From Paractinoplanes deccanensis (GTDB lineage: Bacteria > Actinomycetota > Actinomycetes > Mycobacteriales > Micromonosporaceae): a DNA stretch of 41,083 nucleotides. Under the pieces are notes generated by a model. That model was given only the letters and a program-made list of their open reading frames with translations. It made no database searches and was not told the DNA's origin. Location: contig NZ_BOMI01000015.1 in the NCBI RefSeq assembly GCF_016862115.1, positions 1-41,083 of the forward strand, given 5' to 3'. Each line of letters begins with the position of its first letter. Positions within the stretch are counted from its first letter, which is position 1. Both the position numbers and the translations under genes were made by a program. Below, in pieces: positions 32,814-41,011 of this stretch.

Positions 32814-33710
32814 CTAATAGCGCTCGCGCTGCACCACGTGGGCGCCGACCAGGTCGAGGAAGGCCCTCGTCGCCCTGGTCGGCGCGAGTGACACGGCCGT
32901 GGCCACCGCGAGCGTCCACGTGGCGGCCGGCGGGTTGAGCTCGACCGGCACGACGCCGGCGTCAACCTCGGTGACCAGCGGCGGCACGAGCGCGACGCCG
33001 ATGCCCGACTCGACGTAGCCGGGGACGGTGCTCAGGTCGCTGACCTCGACGGCGATCTGGCGGGCGATGCCGGCGCCGCGGAAGTCGTTGTCCGTACGCG
33101 TGCGGTTGCAGAAACCGGTGGGCAGGTCGATGAAGGGCTCACCGGCCACCTCGGCGCGGGTGACCCGCTCGCGGCCGGCGAGCGGATGGTGGGCCGGCAC
33201 GAGCAGCCGCGGCTGGAACGTGGTGATCGGCTCGATCCGGATGCCGGGGATCGGGCTCTGCACGCCCACGAAGGCGACGTCCAGCGCGCCGGTGCGCAGG
33301 CTCTCCAGCAGCCCGTCCGTGCCGGCCGCGTCGACGCCGAGGCTGAGCTGCACCCGCGGGTAGCGCTCGCGGAAGTCGCGCACCAGGGACCGCAGGTCGA
33401 CCACGGTGAGGCCGCTGAGGGTGCCGACGCGCAGGCTGCCGGTGACGCTGTCGCGCACCCCTTCGACGGCCGCGCGCGCCTGATCGAGCGAGTCGAGCGC
33501 GCGCCGGGCCTCGGGCAGCAGGGCCCGGCCGGCCTCGGTGAGCGTCACCTTGGTGGTGCTGCGCTCGAAGAGGGGAGCGCCCAGGTCGCGTTCGAGGGCG
33601 CGGACGCTCGCCGACACGGTCGACTGCACGGCGTGGGTGCGGCGGGCGGCCTTGGTGAAGCTGAGCTCCTCCGCGACCGCGACGAAGAACTGGAGCTGGC
33701 GCTGTTCCAC
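32814..33710 (-). CDS. LysR-family transcriptional regulator
   Basis: Protein of 298 aa with GTG 33710. Winged helix-turn-helix QLQFFVAVAEELSFTKAARRTHAVQSTVSASVRALERDLGAPLF at 5-50, then the periplasmic-binding-like effector domain (GSLRVGTLSGLTVVDL, GALDVAFVG, VESGIGVALVPPLV). It is divergent from the SDR gene at 33827, with a T-N11-A palindrome between them, so that gene is its probable target. Confidence 0.94.
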   Translation of the reverse strand: MEQRQLQFFVAVAEELSFTKAARRTHAVQSTVSASVRALERDLGAPLFERSTTKVTLTEAGRALLPEARRALDSLDQARAAVEGVRDSVTGSLRVGTLSGLTVVDLRSLVRDFRERYPRVQLSLGVDAAGTDGLLESLRTGALDVAFVGVQSPIPGIRIEPITTFQPRLLVPAHHPLAGRERVTRAEVAGEPFIDLPTGFCNRTRTDNDFRGAGIARQIAVEVSDLSTVPGYVESGIGVALVPPLVTEVDAGVVPVELNPPAATWTLAVATAVSLAPTRATRAFLDLVGAHVVQRERY

Positions 33711-33721
33711 CGACCCAGCTT

Positions 33722-33736
33722 ATCGCCGAGGGCGAT
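33722..33736. promoter_or_regulatory. LysR-type operator (T-N11-A palindrome)
   Basis: ATCGCCGAGGGCGAT is a perfect six-base inverted repeat around GAG. It contains T-N11-A (33723 to 33735), the classical LysR recognition pattern. It lies 12 bp upstream of the LysR start and 90 bp before the divergent SDR gene. Confidence 0.6.
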
Positions 33737-33826
33737 GAGTGGGATCAGAAGTATTCGTTGGCGGCTGATACCCGGCGCGGGTAGATCTTTGTGCAGACAA
33801 CATCACGTACGAGGAGTCAGCAGCTC

Positions 33827-34684
33827 ATGAACGTCTTCCTGGCCGGCGCGACCGGCTACATCGGCTCGGCGCTCCTTCCCGCCCTGATCTCGGCGGGCCA
33901 CTCGGTCACGGCTCTGGTGCGCACCGAGGACAAGGCTTCCGCCGTACGGGCGAAAGGCGCCACCACCGTCGTGGGTGACATCGCGGACCGGGCCCTGGTG
34001 AGCCGGCTCGCCGCGGAGGCCGACGCCGTCATCACTGTGGCCTCCCCGGGCGGCGCGGACAGCAGGGACACGGAGACGGCTTTCGCCGAGGCGGTCCTCG
34101 CCGGCCTGCGTTCGGGCAAGACCTTCATCCGTACGGGCGGCATCTGGGTCCACGGCTCGGGCCTCGTCGACGAGGACACCCCTCGGGACGCGCCGGCCCT
34201 CGTGTCGTGGCGCGAGGCGGTCGACACCCGCGTGCTCCGGGCGCCCGGCATCCGGGCGATCCTGATCGAGCCGGCCGTCGTCTACGGCCACGGCGGCGGC
34301 ATCCCGAACGTGGCGGTGGCGGCGGCCCGCGAGGGCACCTTCGTGGGGCCCGGCACGCAACACTGGGCGACGATCCACGTCGACGACCTGGCCGAGCTGT
34401 ACGTGGCCGCGCTCGACCACGCCGAGCCCGGCTCCACGTTCCTCGGCGTGAACGGCCACAACCCGACGGTCGCCGAGATCGGCGAGGCCGCGGCCCGCCG
34501 CCTCGGCATCGGGACGCCGGCACCCGAGAGGCCGGAGGCCGTCGTGGAACGCCTCGGCGCCTTCGGCGAGGCCCTGCTCCTCGACCAGCAGGCAACGGGT
34601 GACAAGGCCCGCGGCGCCCTCTCGTGGAAGCCGTCGCGGCCCACCATCCTCGACGACATCGCCGCCGGCTCGTACGACGGCTGA
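33827..34684 (+). CDS. NAD(P)-binding atypical SDR / epimerase-like protein
   Basis: Protein of 285 aa, ATG 33827 after GAGGAG. N-terminal VFLAGATGYIGSALLPALISAGHSVTALVR is the GxxGxxG nucleotide-binding loop; TTVVGDIADRALV and the RTGGIWVHGSG segment follow. The usual YxxxK of classical SDRs is replaced by an EPAVVYGHGGG arrangement, as in atypical or extended SDRs. It might act as a nucleoside-sugar-independent reductase or a redox sensor. It is divergent from the LysR regulator. Confidence 0.85.
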   Translation: MNVFLAGATGYIGSALLPALISAGHSVTALVRTEDKASAVRAKGATTVVGDIADRALVSRLAAEADAVITVASPGGADSRDTETAFAEAVLAGLRSGKTFIRTGGIWVHGSGLVDEDTPRDAPALVSWREAVDTRVLRAPGIRAILIEPAVVYGHGGGIPNVAVAAAREGTFVGPGTQHWATIHVDDLAELYVAALDHAEPGSTFLGVNGHNPTVAEIGEAAARRLGIGTPAPERPEAVVERLGAFGEALLLDQQATGDKARGALSWKPSRPTILDDIAAGSYDG

Positions 34685-34731
34685 CAGCCCCACCTCCGCG
34701 CCCGGCCCCGAGCCGGGCGCGCTCCGTTCAT

Positions 34732-34893
34732 CCCTCCACCGGCCCGGCTTGCCTTCACCTCTCCACCGGCCCGGCTTGCCTTCACCCCTTCGCCGGCCCG
34801 GCTTGCCTTCACCCCTTCGCCGGCCTGGCTTCTCTTCACCCCTTCGCCGGCCTGGCTTCTCTTCACCCCTTCGCCGGCCCGGCTTCTCTTTAC
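34732..34893. repeat. Six tandem 27-bp repeats between convergent genes
   Basis: Units begin with CCGGCCCGGCTT or CCGGCCTGGCTT at 34739, 34766, 34793, 34820, 34847 and 34874, exactly 27 bp apart, each ending in CTTCACC. They lie between the SDR stop and the ftsH terminator. Because 27 is a multiple of three the frames stay open, but there is no start signal and no reason to see a gene. Confidence 0.85.
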
Positions 34894-34906
34894 CGCTGAA
34901 CAGAGC

Positions 34907-34943
34907 GAAGCGGCCGGCGCCCCCACCAGGCGCCGGCCGCTTC
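34907..34943. terminator. Strong bidirectional hairpin between SDR and ftsH
   Basis: Perfect 15-bp arms GAAGCGGCCGGCGCC (34907-34921) and their complement (34929-34943) around a 7-base loop. No T-run follows, as is common in high-GC actinomycetes. It can end transcription of both convergent genes. Confidence 0.85.
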
Positions 34944-34966
34944 AGCCGGGTGGGCAGTCGGGGGAG

Positions 34967-37003
34967 TCAGTCGGTGGAGGCCGTGTCGGCCGACACCGTG
35001 ACCGGCAGGCCGGGAGCCGGCGTGGTGCCGGGAGCCTCGCCCCGGGCCACGGCGCCGGGCGCGGTGTCACGGTCGACGCCGGCGGCCGCGTAGGCGTCGG
35101 CCTCGTCCAGGGTCTCGGTCTCGAGGAGGCGGTGGGCCAGGCGGTCGAGCTGGTCGCGGTGTGCCCGCAGGACCGTCAGCGCCTCGGCGTGGCACTCCTC
35201 GACGATCCGGCGGACCTCGGCGTCGATCAGCTCCTTGGTGGCCGGCGCGATGCCGTCGAGGCCGAAGGGCGACTCTTGGCCGGGCGGCGGCAGGACGGTG
35301 ACCGGGCCGATGGCGTCCGACATGCCCCACCGGCCGACCATCTGCCGGGCGATGTTGCTGACCTGGTCGAGGTCACTCTCGGCCCCGGTGGTCATGTCGC
35401 CGAAGACGACCTCCTCGGCCGCGCGGCCGCCCAGGGCACCGATGATGCGGCCCTTCAGATATTCGGCCGAATATCCGTACCGATCGGTGTTGGGGCTCTG
35501 GAAGGTGACCCCGAGGGCCTGGCCGCGCGGGATGATCGAGATCTTGCGGACCGGGTCGGCGCCCGGGGTGAGCATGCCGAGCAGCGCGTGGCCCGACTCG
35601 TGGAAGGCCGTGCGGGTCTTCTCCTCGGGGGTCAGCATGAGGCCGCGCACCGTGCCCAGGGTGATCTTTTCGAGGGCGTCGGTGAAGTCGGCGTTCGCCA
35701 CCTGGTCGTGCTTGCGGCGGGCGGCGAGCAGGGCCGCCTCGTTCACGAGGTTCTTGAGGTCGGCGCCCACGAAGCCGGGCGTGGAGGACGCCAGCCCCTG
35801 AAGGTCGACGCCGGGCGCCAGCGGCACGCCGCGGGTGTGCACCTCGAGGATCTTGCGGCGGCCGGCCAGGTCGGGCGGGCTCACGGTGACCCGCCGGTCG
35901 AAGCGGCCCGGGCGCAGCAGCGCGGGGTCGAGGATCTCCGGCCGGTTGGTGGCCGCCAGCACCACCACGCCCTCGGCGCCGGTGAAGCCGTCCATCTCGG
36001 TGAGGATCTGGTTGAGCGTCTGCTCGCGCTCGTCGTTGCCGCCGAGCGACTGGGAGCCGCCGCGGGCCCGGCCGATCGCGTCGAGCTCGTCGATGAAGAT
36101 GATCGACGGGGCCACCTTTTTGGCCTGGTCGAAAAGGTCGCGGACCCGGCTCGCGCCGATGCCGACGATCGCCTCGATGAACTCGGACGCCGAGATCGAG
36201 AAGAACGGCACCCGCGCCTCGCCGGCCACCGCCCGCGCCAGCAGCGTCTTACCCGTGCCGGGCGGCCCGGAGAGCAGCACGCCGTGCGGGATCTGCGCGC
36301 CGAGCTTGCGGTATTTCTGCGGCTCGCGGAGGAAGTCGACGATCTCGGTGACCTCCTGCTCGACCTCCTCGATGCCGGCCACGTCGGCGAAGGTCGTCCG
36401 CGGTCCCGACTCGGGCTGGTAGAGCTTGGCCTTGGACCGCCCGAACCCGCCGAGCCCGCCGCCCGAGAGCGCGCCCGCCGACCGCCGCGCGATCCAGACG
36501 AAGATGCCGACCAGCAGCAGCGTGGGCCCGAACCCGACGAGCAGCTGCTGCCACAGCGGCGCCGGTGCGTCGGGCGGATTGGCGTTCACCGGGACGTTCT
36601 TGGCCTGGAGCTGCGAGAAGAGGTTGTCGTCGGCGAACGACGGCCGCTCGGTCGTGAACCGCTCGACCTGCTCCGACTTCGTCTCGCCGCTCGGCGTGTA
36701 GGCCGCTTCCTTCTTGAACTGGCCCTCGATCGTCTCGCCCGTCGAGGTGATCTCGGCGACGTTGTCGGCCTGCACCTGCGACAGGAAGTACGTGTACGAC
36801 ACGGCCGTGCGCTCCGGTGGCGCCAGCAGCACCGACGAGATGATCCAGTTGAGCGCCAGCAGGATGACCAGCGTGACGCCGAACCGCACCCACGACGACC
36901 GCTGAGGCTTCTGCGGCCCGGGCGGCGGTGCGGGCGGCGCGCCCTCCACCTTCCACGGGTGGGGGCGGTGCGGCTGGTTCTGCTGCGGCGTTTCGGCGGG
37001 CAT
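34967..37003 (-). CDS. ftsH: ATP-dependent zinc metalloprotease FtsH
   Basis: Membrane-bound AAA+ protease of about 678 aa that degrades membrane and regulatory proteins. Start is uncertain: ATG 37003 has GGGG upstream; ATG 37045 adds 14 residues without a ribosome site. A proline-rich N-terminus is followed by a first membrane segment ([18 protein letters not shown]), an external domain, and a second segment ([19 protein letters not shown]). The AAA domain has Walker A GPPGTGKT near 247, Walker [12 protein letters not shown] and the second region of homology RPGRFDRRV. Zinc motif HESGH sits near 468. The tail after the protease domain is Ala/Pro/Thr-rich. The proline-rich head and missing housekeeping neighbours suggest a paralogue beside the main FtsH. 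Confidence 0.93.
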   Translation of the reverse strand: MPAETPQQNQPHRPHPWKVEGAPPAPPPGPQKPQRSSWVRFGVTLVILLALNWIISSVLLAPPERTAVSYTYFLSQVQADNVAEITSTGETIEGQFKKEAAYTPSGETKSEQVERFTTERPSFADDNLFSQLQAKNVPVNANPPDAPAPLWQQLLVGFGPTLLLVGIFVWIARRSAGALSGGGLGGFGRSKAKLYQPESGPRTTFADVAGIEEVEQEVTEIVDFLREPQKYRKLGAQIPHGVLLSGPPGTGKTLLARAVAGEARVPFFSISASEFIEAIVGIGASRVRDLFDQAKKVAPSIIFIDELDAIGRARGGSQSLGGNDEREQTLNQILTEMDGFTGAEGVVVLAATNRPEILDPALLRPGRFDRRVTVSPPDLAGRRKILEVHTRGVPLAPGVDLQGLASSTPGFVGADLKNLVNEAALLAARRKHDQVANADFTDALEKITLGTVRGLMLTPEEKTRTAFHESGHALLGMLTPGADPVRKISIIPRGQALGVTFQSPNTDRYGYSAEYLKGRIIGALGGRAAEEVVFGDMTTGAESDLDQVSNIARQMVGRWGMSDAIGPVTVLPPPGQESPFGLDGIAPATKELIDAEVRRIVEECHAEALTVLRAHRDQLDRLAHRLLETETLDEADAYAAAGVDRDTAPGAVARGEAPGTTPAPGLPVTVSADTASTD

Positions 37004-37116
37004 GTTCGCGAAGCTACCCCCGGCGTATGACGGGAATGCGTTCACGTGACGAGCGTGACTTCCGGCGGCGGGCGCCCCGGCGAGGGGCGCCCCGGCGAGG
37101 GGCGCCCGCCGTCACG

Positions 37117-37956
37117 TCAGTTGTTCAGCGTGCAGGGCGCCAGACCCTCGGCGTTCAGGTTGGGCTTGGCCGCGTTGCGCCCGATGGCGGTCTCGATGCG
37201 GTTGATGGTGGCGAAGCGCTTGTCCTCCAGGGGCCCGAGAATGGCGTTCTGGATGAAGTTGGCTCCGCCCTGTCCCACGGTCGAGGCGATGCGGTTGTTG
37301 GCTTCCTGGATCTGCGTGTTCAGCAGTTCCAGATTGCGCTGCACTTCCGCCTGAGCCTGCGCCGGAACGGCCGGCAGGTTCGTCAGCTGCGGGCAGTTGA
37401 CCGTCGGCAGAGCCGCGTTCCCACCCGTGTCACCGCCTGTGTTGCCGCCACCCGTGTCACCGCCTGTGTCGCCGCCACCCGTGTTGCCGCCGCCGGCGCC
37501 GGGCACCTCGACTGGTTGCTGCGCCGACGTCCCGCCGTCCTCGTTCAGGGTGCAGCCCGACAATCCCTCGGCGTTCAGGTTGGGCTTGGCCGCGTTGCGC
37601 CCGATGGCCGTCTCGATGCGGTTGATGGTGGCGAACCGCTTGTCCTTCAGCGGCCCGAGAATGGCGTTCTGGATGAAGTTGGGCCCACCCTGTCCCACGG
37701 TCGAGGCGATGCGGTTGTTGGCTTCCTGGATCTGCGTGTTCAGCAGTTCCAGATTGCGCTGCACCTCGGCCTGGGCCTGCGCCGGAACAGCCGGAAGATT
37801 GTTCACCTGAGGACAGTTCACCGTAGGCACTGTCTCCGCCGCCGAAGCCACCCCGAGCCCGACGCCCGTGATGACCACAGCGACCCCCACGACACCCGCG
37901 CCGATCTGCCAGCGACGCACGTTCGCACGGGACTTGTTGAACCGGGATCTGTACAT
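37117..37956 (-). CDS. Secreted protein of two nearly identical Cys-paired domains
   Basis: Protein of 279 aa. ATG 37956 is chosen for the GGAAGG upstream; ATG 37977 has none. Residues 1-40 contain a basic stretch and a hydrophobic signal ending VASAAET. Two domains of about 95 aa follow, each beginning TVNCPQ and ending with a C-terminal CTLN. They contain NLPAVPAQAQAEVQRNLELL, a helical pattern, and one Cys near each end that could form a disulfide. A Gly/Asn/Thr linker (GGGNTGGGDTGG type) joins them. The copies are offset by exactly 420 bp and differ at only a few residues, so the duplication is recent or kept uniform. Function unknown; a CebR-box-like palindrome lies upstream. Confidence 0.8.
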   Translation of the reverse strand: MYRSRFNKSRANVRRWQIGAGVVGVAVVITGVGLGVASAAETVPTVNCPQVNNLPAVPAQAQAEVQRNLELLNTQIQEANNRIASTVGQGGPNFIQNAILGPLKDKRFATINRIETAIGRNAAKPNLNAEGLSGCTLNEDGGTSAQQPVEVPGAGGGNTGGGDTGGDTGGGNTGGDTGGNAALPTVNCPQLTNLPAVPAQAQAEVQRNLELLNTQIQEANNRIASTVGQGGANFIQNAILGPLEDKRFATINRIETAIGRNAAKPNLNAEGLAPCTLNN

Positions 37957-38007
37957 TGGGACTGCGCCTTCCGCCATGGGAGAACCGACGTGCTTCCCCC
38001 GTCCATA

Positions 38008-38021
38008 CGGGAGCGCTCCCA
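38008..38021. promoter_or_regulatory. CebR-box-like palindrome
   Basis: CGGGAGCGCTCCCA matches the Streptomyces CebR operator TGGGAGCGCTCCCA at 13 of 14 positions; the inner 12 bp are perfectly palindromic. It lies 52 bp upstream of the duplicated-domain gene. CebR controls cellulose and cello-oligosaccharide use, so this gene may belong to a cellulose-linked regulon. Confidence 0.6.
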
Positions 38022-38099
38022 CGGGCGGATCAGCCCTTAAAGATTTCTTAAGACAATCCCTTTCCGGTACGCGGCAGCGGCTTCTCCACCAGCAGAAGC

Positions 38100-38232
38100 C
38101 CAGCCGATCCCAGCCCGGCCCGGCCCGGCCCGGCCGATCCCGGCCCGGCCCGGCCGATCCCGGCCCGGCCCGGCCGATCCCGGCCCAGCCCGGCCCAGCC
38201 CGGCCCAGCCCGGCCCGGCCCGGCCCGGCCCA
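38100..38232. repeat. GC-rich CCGGCC tandem tract
   Basis: A 20-bp unit (GATCCCGGCCCGGCCCGGCC) repeats at 38136, 38156 and 38176, flanked by 10-bp units (CGGCCCAGCC) near 38191-38220. It contains no gene; open frames here code only for Gly/Arg/Ala/Pro monotony. A short hairpin (38079-38100, GGCTTCT arms) precedes it. Confidence 0.8.
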
Positions 38233-38384
38233 CGCCTCCCGCCGCGGTCGGCTGCCACTCAAGGCCACACTCCGCTGCCGGCCCGGCGCGCGTCACGACC
38301 GCCCGCCCATCAGACGCCGGCGCCATCTGCATCGCCCGGGTTGCCGCTGTCCGGGAGATGTCGTGCTGCGTCATCCACAGCGTG

Positions 38385-38850
38385 CAGCCGCTGTCGGATG
38401 GGTGGGTCGTGCCCGCGCGTCCACAGCGAGTTTCGCCAGACGCTGTCCATGCGCGTTGTGCCAAGGCGTGTTCACGGTGGCTGTGCCCATGCATGTCCGC
38501 GGCGGGTCGTCCCCCACGTGTGTCCACCGCGGGTTGTACCCACGTGTGTCCACCGCGGGTTGTACCCACGTGTGTCCACCGCGGGTTGTACCCACGTGTG
38601 TCCACCGCGGGTCGTCCCCACGCGTGTCCACAGTCGGTCGTCCCCGGGCTTGTCCACAGTCGGTCGTTCCCGGGCGTGTCCACCGCGGGTCGTGCCTACC
38701 CGTGTCCGCAGCCGGTCGTGCTTTACACGTGTCCACAGCCCGTTTTGTGCGGATTATTCCACAGCGGCCGTCCTGCCCCCGCTGTCCACAGCGGGCCGCG
38801 CATGGGTCGTCCACAGCCCGTTTTGCGCGAGTTGTTCCACAGCGCTGGTG
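38385..38850. repeat. 26-bp periodic TGTCCAC array upstream of PL9
   Basis: About 18 units with a 26-bp period. The best copies (38515, 38541, 38567, 38593) read CACGTGTGTCCACCGCGGGT and onward. The TGTCCAC core stays in register from about 38385 to 38748 and the last four TCCACAG cores (to about 38842) are spaced 25-27 bp. One copy (38650-38658) is TTGTCCACA. No convincing start signal or protein is coded here. Its spacing is too regular for chance and too short for CRISPR. Confidence 0.82.
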
Positions 38851-38983
38851 CTTTGCGGGGACGAGGTGGTGCCGCGTGACTCGGGCGGGTCCGTCTCGGG
38901 TGGCGGTCTTCGGTGAGCAGGGTGACGTTCGGTGTGAGGGCTTAATCGTGGAAGGGCTGCAACAAACCTGCAAAAGGAAGCCA

Positions 38984-39062
38984 TTGACTGGCATGGATGA
39001 GCGGTGCCATATTTCGGGTGTTGCGGTTGTGGGAGGCTGCAAATACGCGGGCAATTGTTGCA
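38984..39062 (+). promoter_or_regulatory. PL9 promoter with a possible TGCAA-type site
   Basis: -35 TTGACT (38984-38989), 18-bp spacer, -10 CATATT (39008-39013). Upstream lie two CTGCAA motifs (38957 and 38968). Downstream GGCAATTGTTGCA (39050-39062) resembles the TGCAA/TTGCA operators at 24016 and 24158, though with a three-base spacer. Confidence 0.5.
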
Positions 39063-39130
39063 GGGATCATCCGGGAATTTCCGCGTTGGGGCTGTCGCGG
39101 ATTCGTCCATCGCTCCAAGGAGAAAAGCTC

Positions 39131-40954
39131 ATGTCAACCTCCCCTCGTGTGCGCCGGCTTGCCGGCGCTGGACTGGCTGCCGCGGTGACGGTGGCCGGAA
39201 TAGCGGTTACGGTGGCCGACGCTCAGGCGGCCACGCTGTTCTCGGCCGACTTCGAGTCCGGTGGGACCAGCGGATGGTCGAAGTCCGGCGGAACGTGGTC
39301 GGTGGTCGCCGACGGGTCGCAGGTGTTGCAGCAGTCCGACGCCGGCAGCGAGCGGGCGCGGGAGTTCGCCGGGGACAGCGCCTGGACCAACTACTCCGTG
39401 CAGGCCCGGGTCAAGGCGACAGCGTTCGGGTCCAGCGCCGGCGTGGTGGCGTTGACGGCACGCGCCGCCGGGGCCACGAAGATGTACCGCCTGTCGCTGA
39501 CCGGGAGCAACCGGGTCCAGTTGGAGGCGATGAACGGCAGCACGGTCAAGGTGCTGGCCGGGCTGAACCAGACGATCTCCCCGAGCAGCTGGTACACGCT
39601 GCGGCTGGCGGTCTCCGGCAGCACGATCAGCGGGACCGTCAACGGCGCGAGCGTCGGATCCGCCACCGACACGTCGATCGCCGCCGGGCGCATCGGGCTG
39701 CTCACCGAGTCGGCGGCGGGCCGGTTCGACGACGTCGTGGTCGACTCCGCGGGAGGCACGACACCGACATCGTCGCCACCCACCACGACTCCGCCCCCAA
39801 CTACACCACCCACGACGACGCCACCCACCACGACACCGCCCACGACGCCGCCCACGACGCCGCCCGCCGGCGGGGCTCTCTACGTGGCGCCGAACGGCAG
39901 CGCCTCGGCCTCGGGCACGCAGGCGGATCCGACCACGCTCGCCGGCGCCATCACGCGGATCGGGGCCGGCGGGACGATCTACCTGCGCGGCGGGACCTAC
40001 GCGTTCGCGCAGACCGTCACGATCGCGCCCGGCAACAACGGCACTGCTTCGGCGCGTAAGGTGCTCACCTCGTACCCCGGAGAAGTGCCGATTTTGAACT
40101 TCTCGGCGCAGGCCGAGGATCCGGCGAACCGCGGGCTCGCCGTGAACGGCAACTATTGGCACGTGCGCGGAATCGTGGTGGAGCGAGCCGGCGACAACGG
40201 CATTTTCGTCGGGGGCAGCAACAACATTTTCGAGCGTACGATCACCCGATTCAACCGGGACAGCGGGCTGCAACTGTCGCGGATCGCCTCGGACACGCCC
40301 GCCTCGCAGTGGCCGGCCAACAATCTCGTGGTGAGCGCCGAATCGCACGACAACGCGGACTCCGACGGCGAGGACGCGGACGGCTTCGCGGCGAAGCTGA
40401 CGGTCGGCGGCGGGAACGTGTTCCGATATGCGGTGTCGCACAACAATATTGACGACGGATGGGACCTGTACACGAAGACCGACACCGGACCGATCGGTCC
40501 GGTGACCATCGAGGACTCGCTGTCGTACGACAACGGGACGCTCACCGACGGCAGCCAGGCCGGCAACGGCGACCGCAACGGCTACAAGCTGGGCGGCGAG
40601 GACATCGGCGTCAACCACGTGATCCGGCGCAACATCGCCTACCGCAACGGCAAACACGGCTTCACGTACAACCGGAACCTCGGCACGATGACGATCGCGA
40701 ACAACGTGAGCATCGACAACGCGGAGCGCAACTTCTCGTTCGACGGTGGCACCTCGGTGTTCCGCGGCAACACGTCGTGCCGCTCCGGCAGCGGCTCCAA
40801 CGACAAGATCGTCGGTGACAGCGACAGCTCGAACCAGTTCTGGAGCGGTACCAACGGCTCCCGGTGCGCGGCGCTGTCCGGCGCGCTGGCCTGGTCGTAC
40901 GCCTCCGACGGCAAGCTGGTCGTGACCCTCGGCGGCCGAGTCGTCACGCCGTAG
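39131..40954 (+). CDS. Secreted pectate lyase, PL9 family
   Basis: Extracellular lyase of 607 aa, ATG 39131 with AAGGAG upstream. Signal peptide 1-34 (ending AQAA). Residues 35-205 form a jelly-roll-like domain (ADFESGGTSGWSKSGGTWSVV to GRFDDVVVDS), perhaps a carbohydrate-binding or LamG-like module. A Pro/Thr linker covers about 211-246, then a right-handed beta-helix follows (LYVAPNGSASASGTQADP onward). PL9 marks are DADGFAAKLTVGGGN (about 415) with Asp and Lys positions used for calcium and base catalysis, and SHNNIDDGWDLYTK (about 436-449). It probably completes pectate breakdown with PL1 and CE8 at the other end of the window. Intact, and followed by a hairpin terminator. Confidence 0.93.
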   Translation: MSTSPRVRRLAGAGLAAAVTVAGIAVTVADAQAATLFSADFESGGTSGWSKSGGTWSVVADGSQVLQQSDAGSERAREFAGDSAWTNYSVQARVKATAFGSSAGVVALTARAAGATKMYRLSLTGSNRVQLEAMNGSTVKVLAGLNQTISPSSWYTLRLAVSGSTISGTVNGASVGSATDTSIAAGRIGLLTESAAGRFDDVVVDSAGGTTPTSSPPTTTPPPTTPPTTTPPTTTPPTTPPTTPPAGGALYVAPNGSASASGTQADPTTLAGAITRIGAGGTIYLRGGTYAFAQTVTIAPGNNGTASARKVLTSYPGEVPILNFSAQAEDPANRGLAVNGNYWHVRGIVVERAGDNGIFVGGSNNIFERTITRFNRDSGLQLSRIASDTPASQWPANNLVVSAESHDNADSDGEDADGFAAKLTVGGGNVFRYAVSHNNIDDGWDLYTKTDTGPIGPVTIEDSLSYDNGTLTDGSQAGNGDRNGYKLGGEDIGVNHVIRRNIAYRNGKHGFTYNRNLGTMTIANNVSIDNAERNFSFDGGTSVFRGNTSCRSGSGSNDKIVGDSDSSNQFWSGTNGSRCAALSGALAWSYASDGKLVVTLGGRVVTP

Positions 40955-40972
40955 CGATGCGCTCGCTGATGT

Positions 40973-41009
40973 CGGGCCGCCGATCACCCGCAGCGGTGAC
41001 GGCGGCCCG
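40973..41009 (+). terminator. Hairpin terminator after PL9
   Basis: Arms CGGGCCGCC and GGCGGCCCG plus an inner CACC/GGTG pair around a 6-base loop, 19 bp beyond the PL9 stop. No T-run follows. Confidence 0.8.
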
Positions 41010-41011
41010 CA

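Noticed and set aside
35132..37030. 632-codon plus-strand frame opposite ftsH
   Set aside because: Mirror of the FtsH reading frame, without motif or ribosome site.
38385..38850. CRISPR array
   Set aside because: The period is only 26 bp with the whole unit conserved; there are no unique spacers and no cas genes nearby.
38385..38850. Chromosomal replication origin
   Set aside because: DnaA-box-like cores are present, but dnaA, dnaN, gyrB and rpmH are absent and no AT-rich unwinding element is seen.
37868..39130. Extension of the PL9 protein far upstream of 39131
   Set aside because: The frame is open only because of the GC tract and 26-bp array. ATG 39131 has a ribosome site, promoter and signal peptide.
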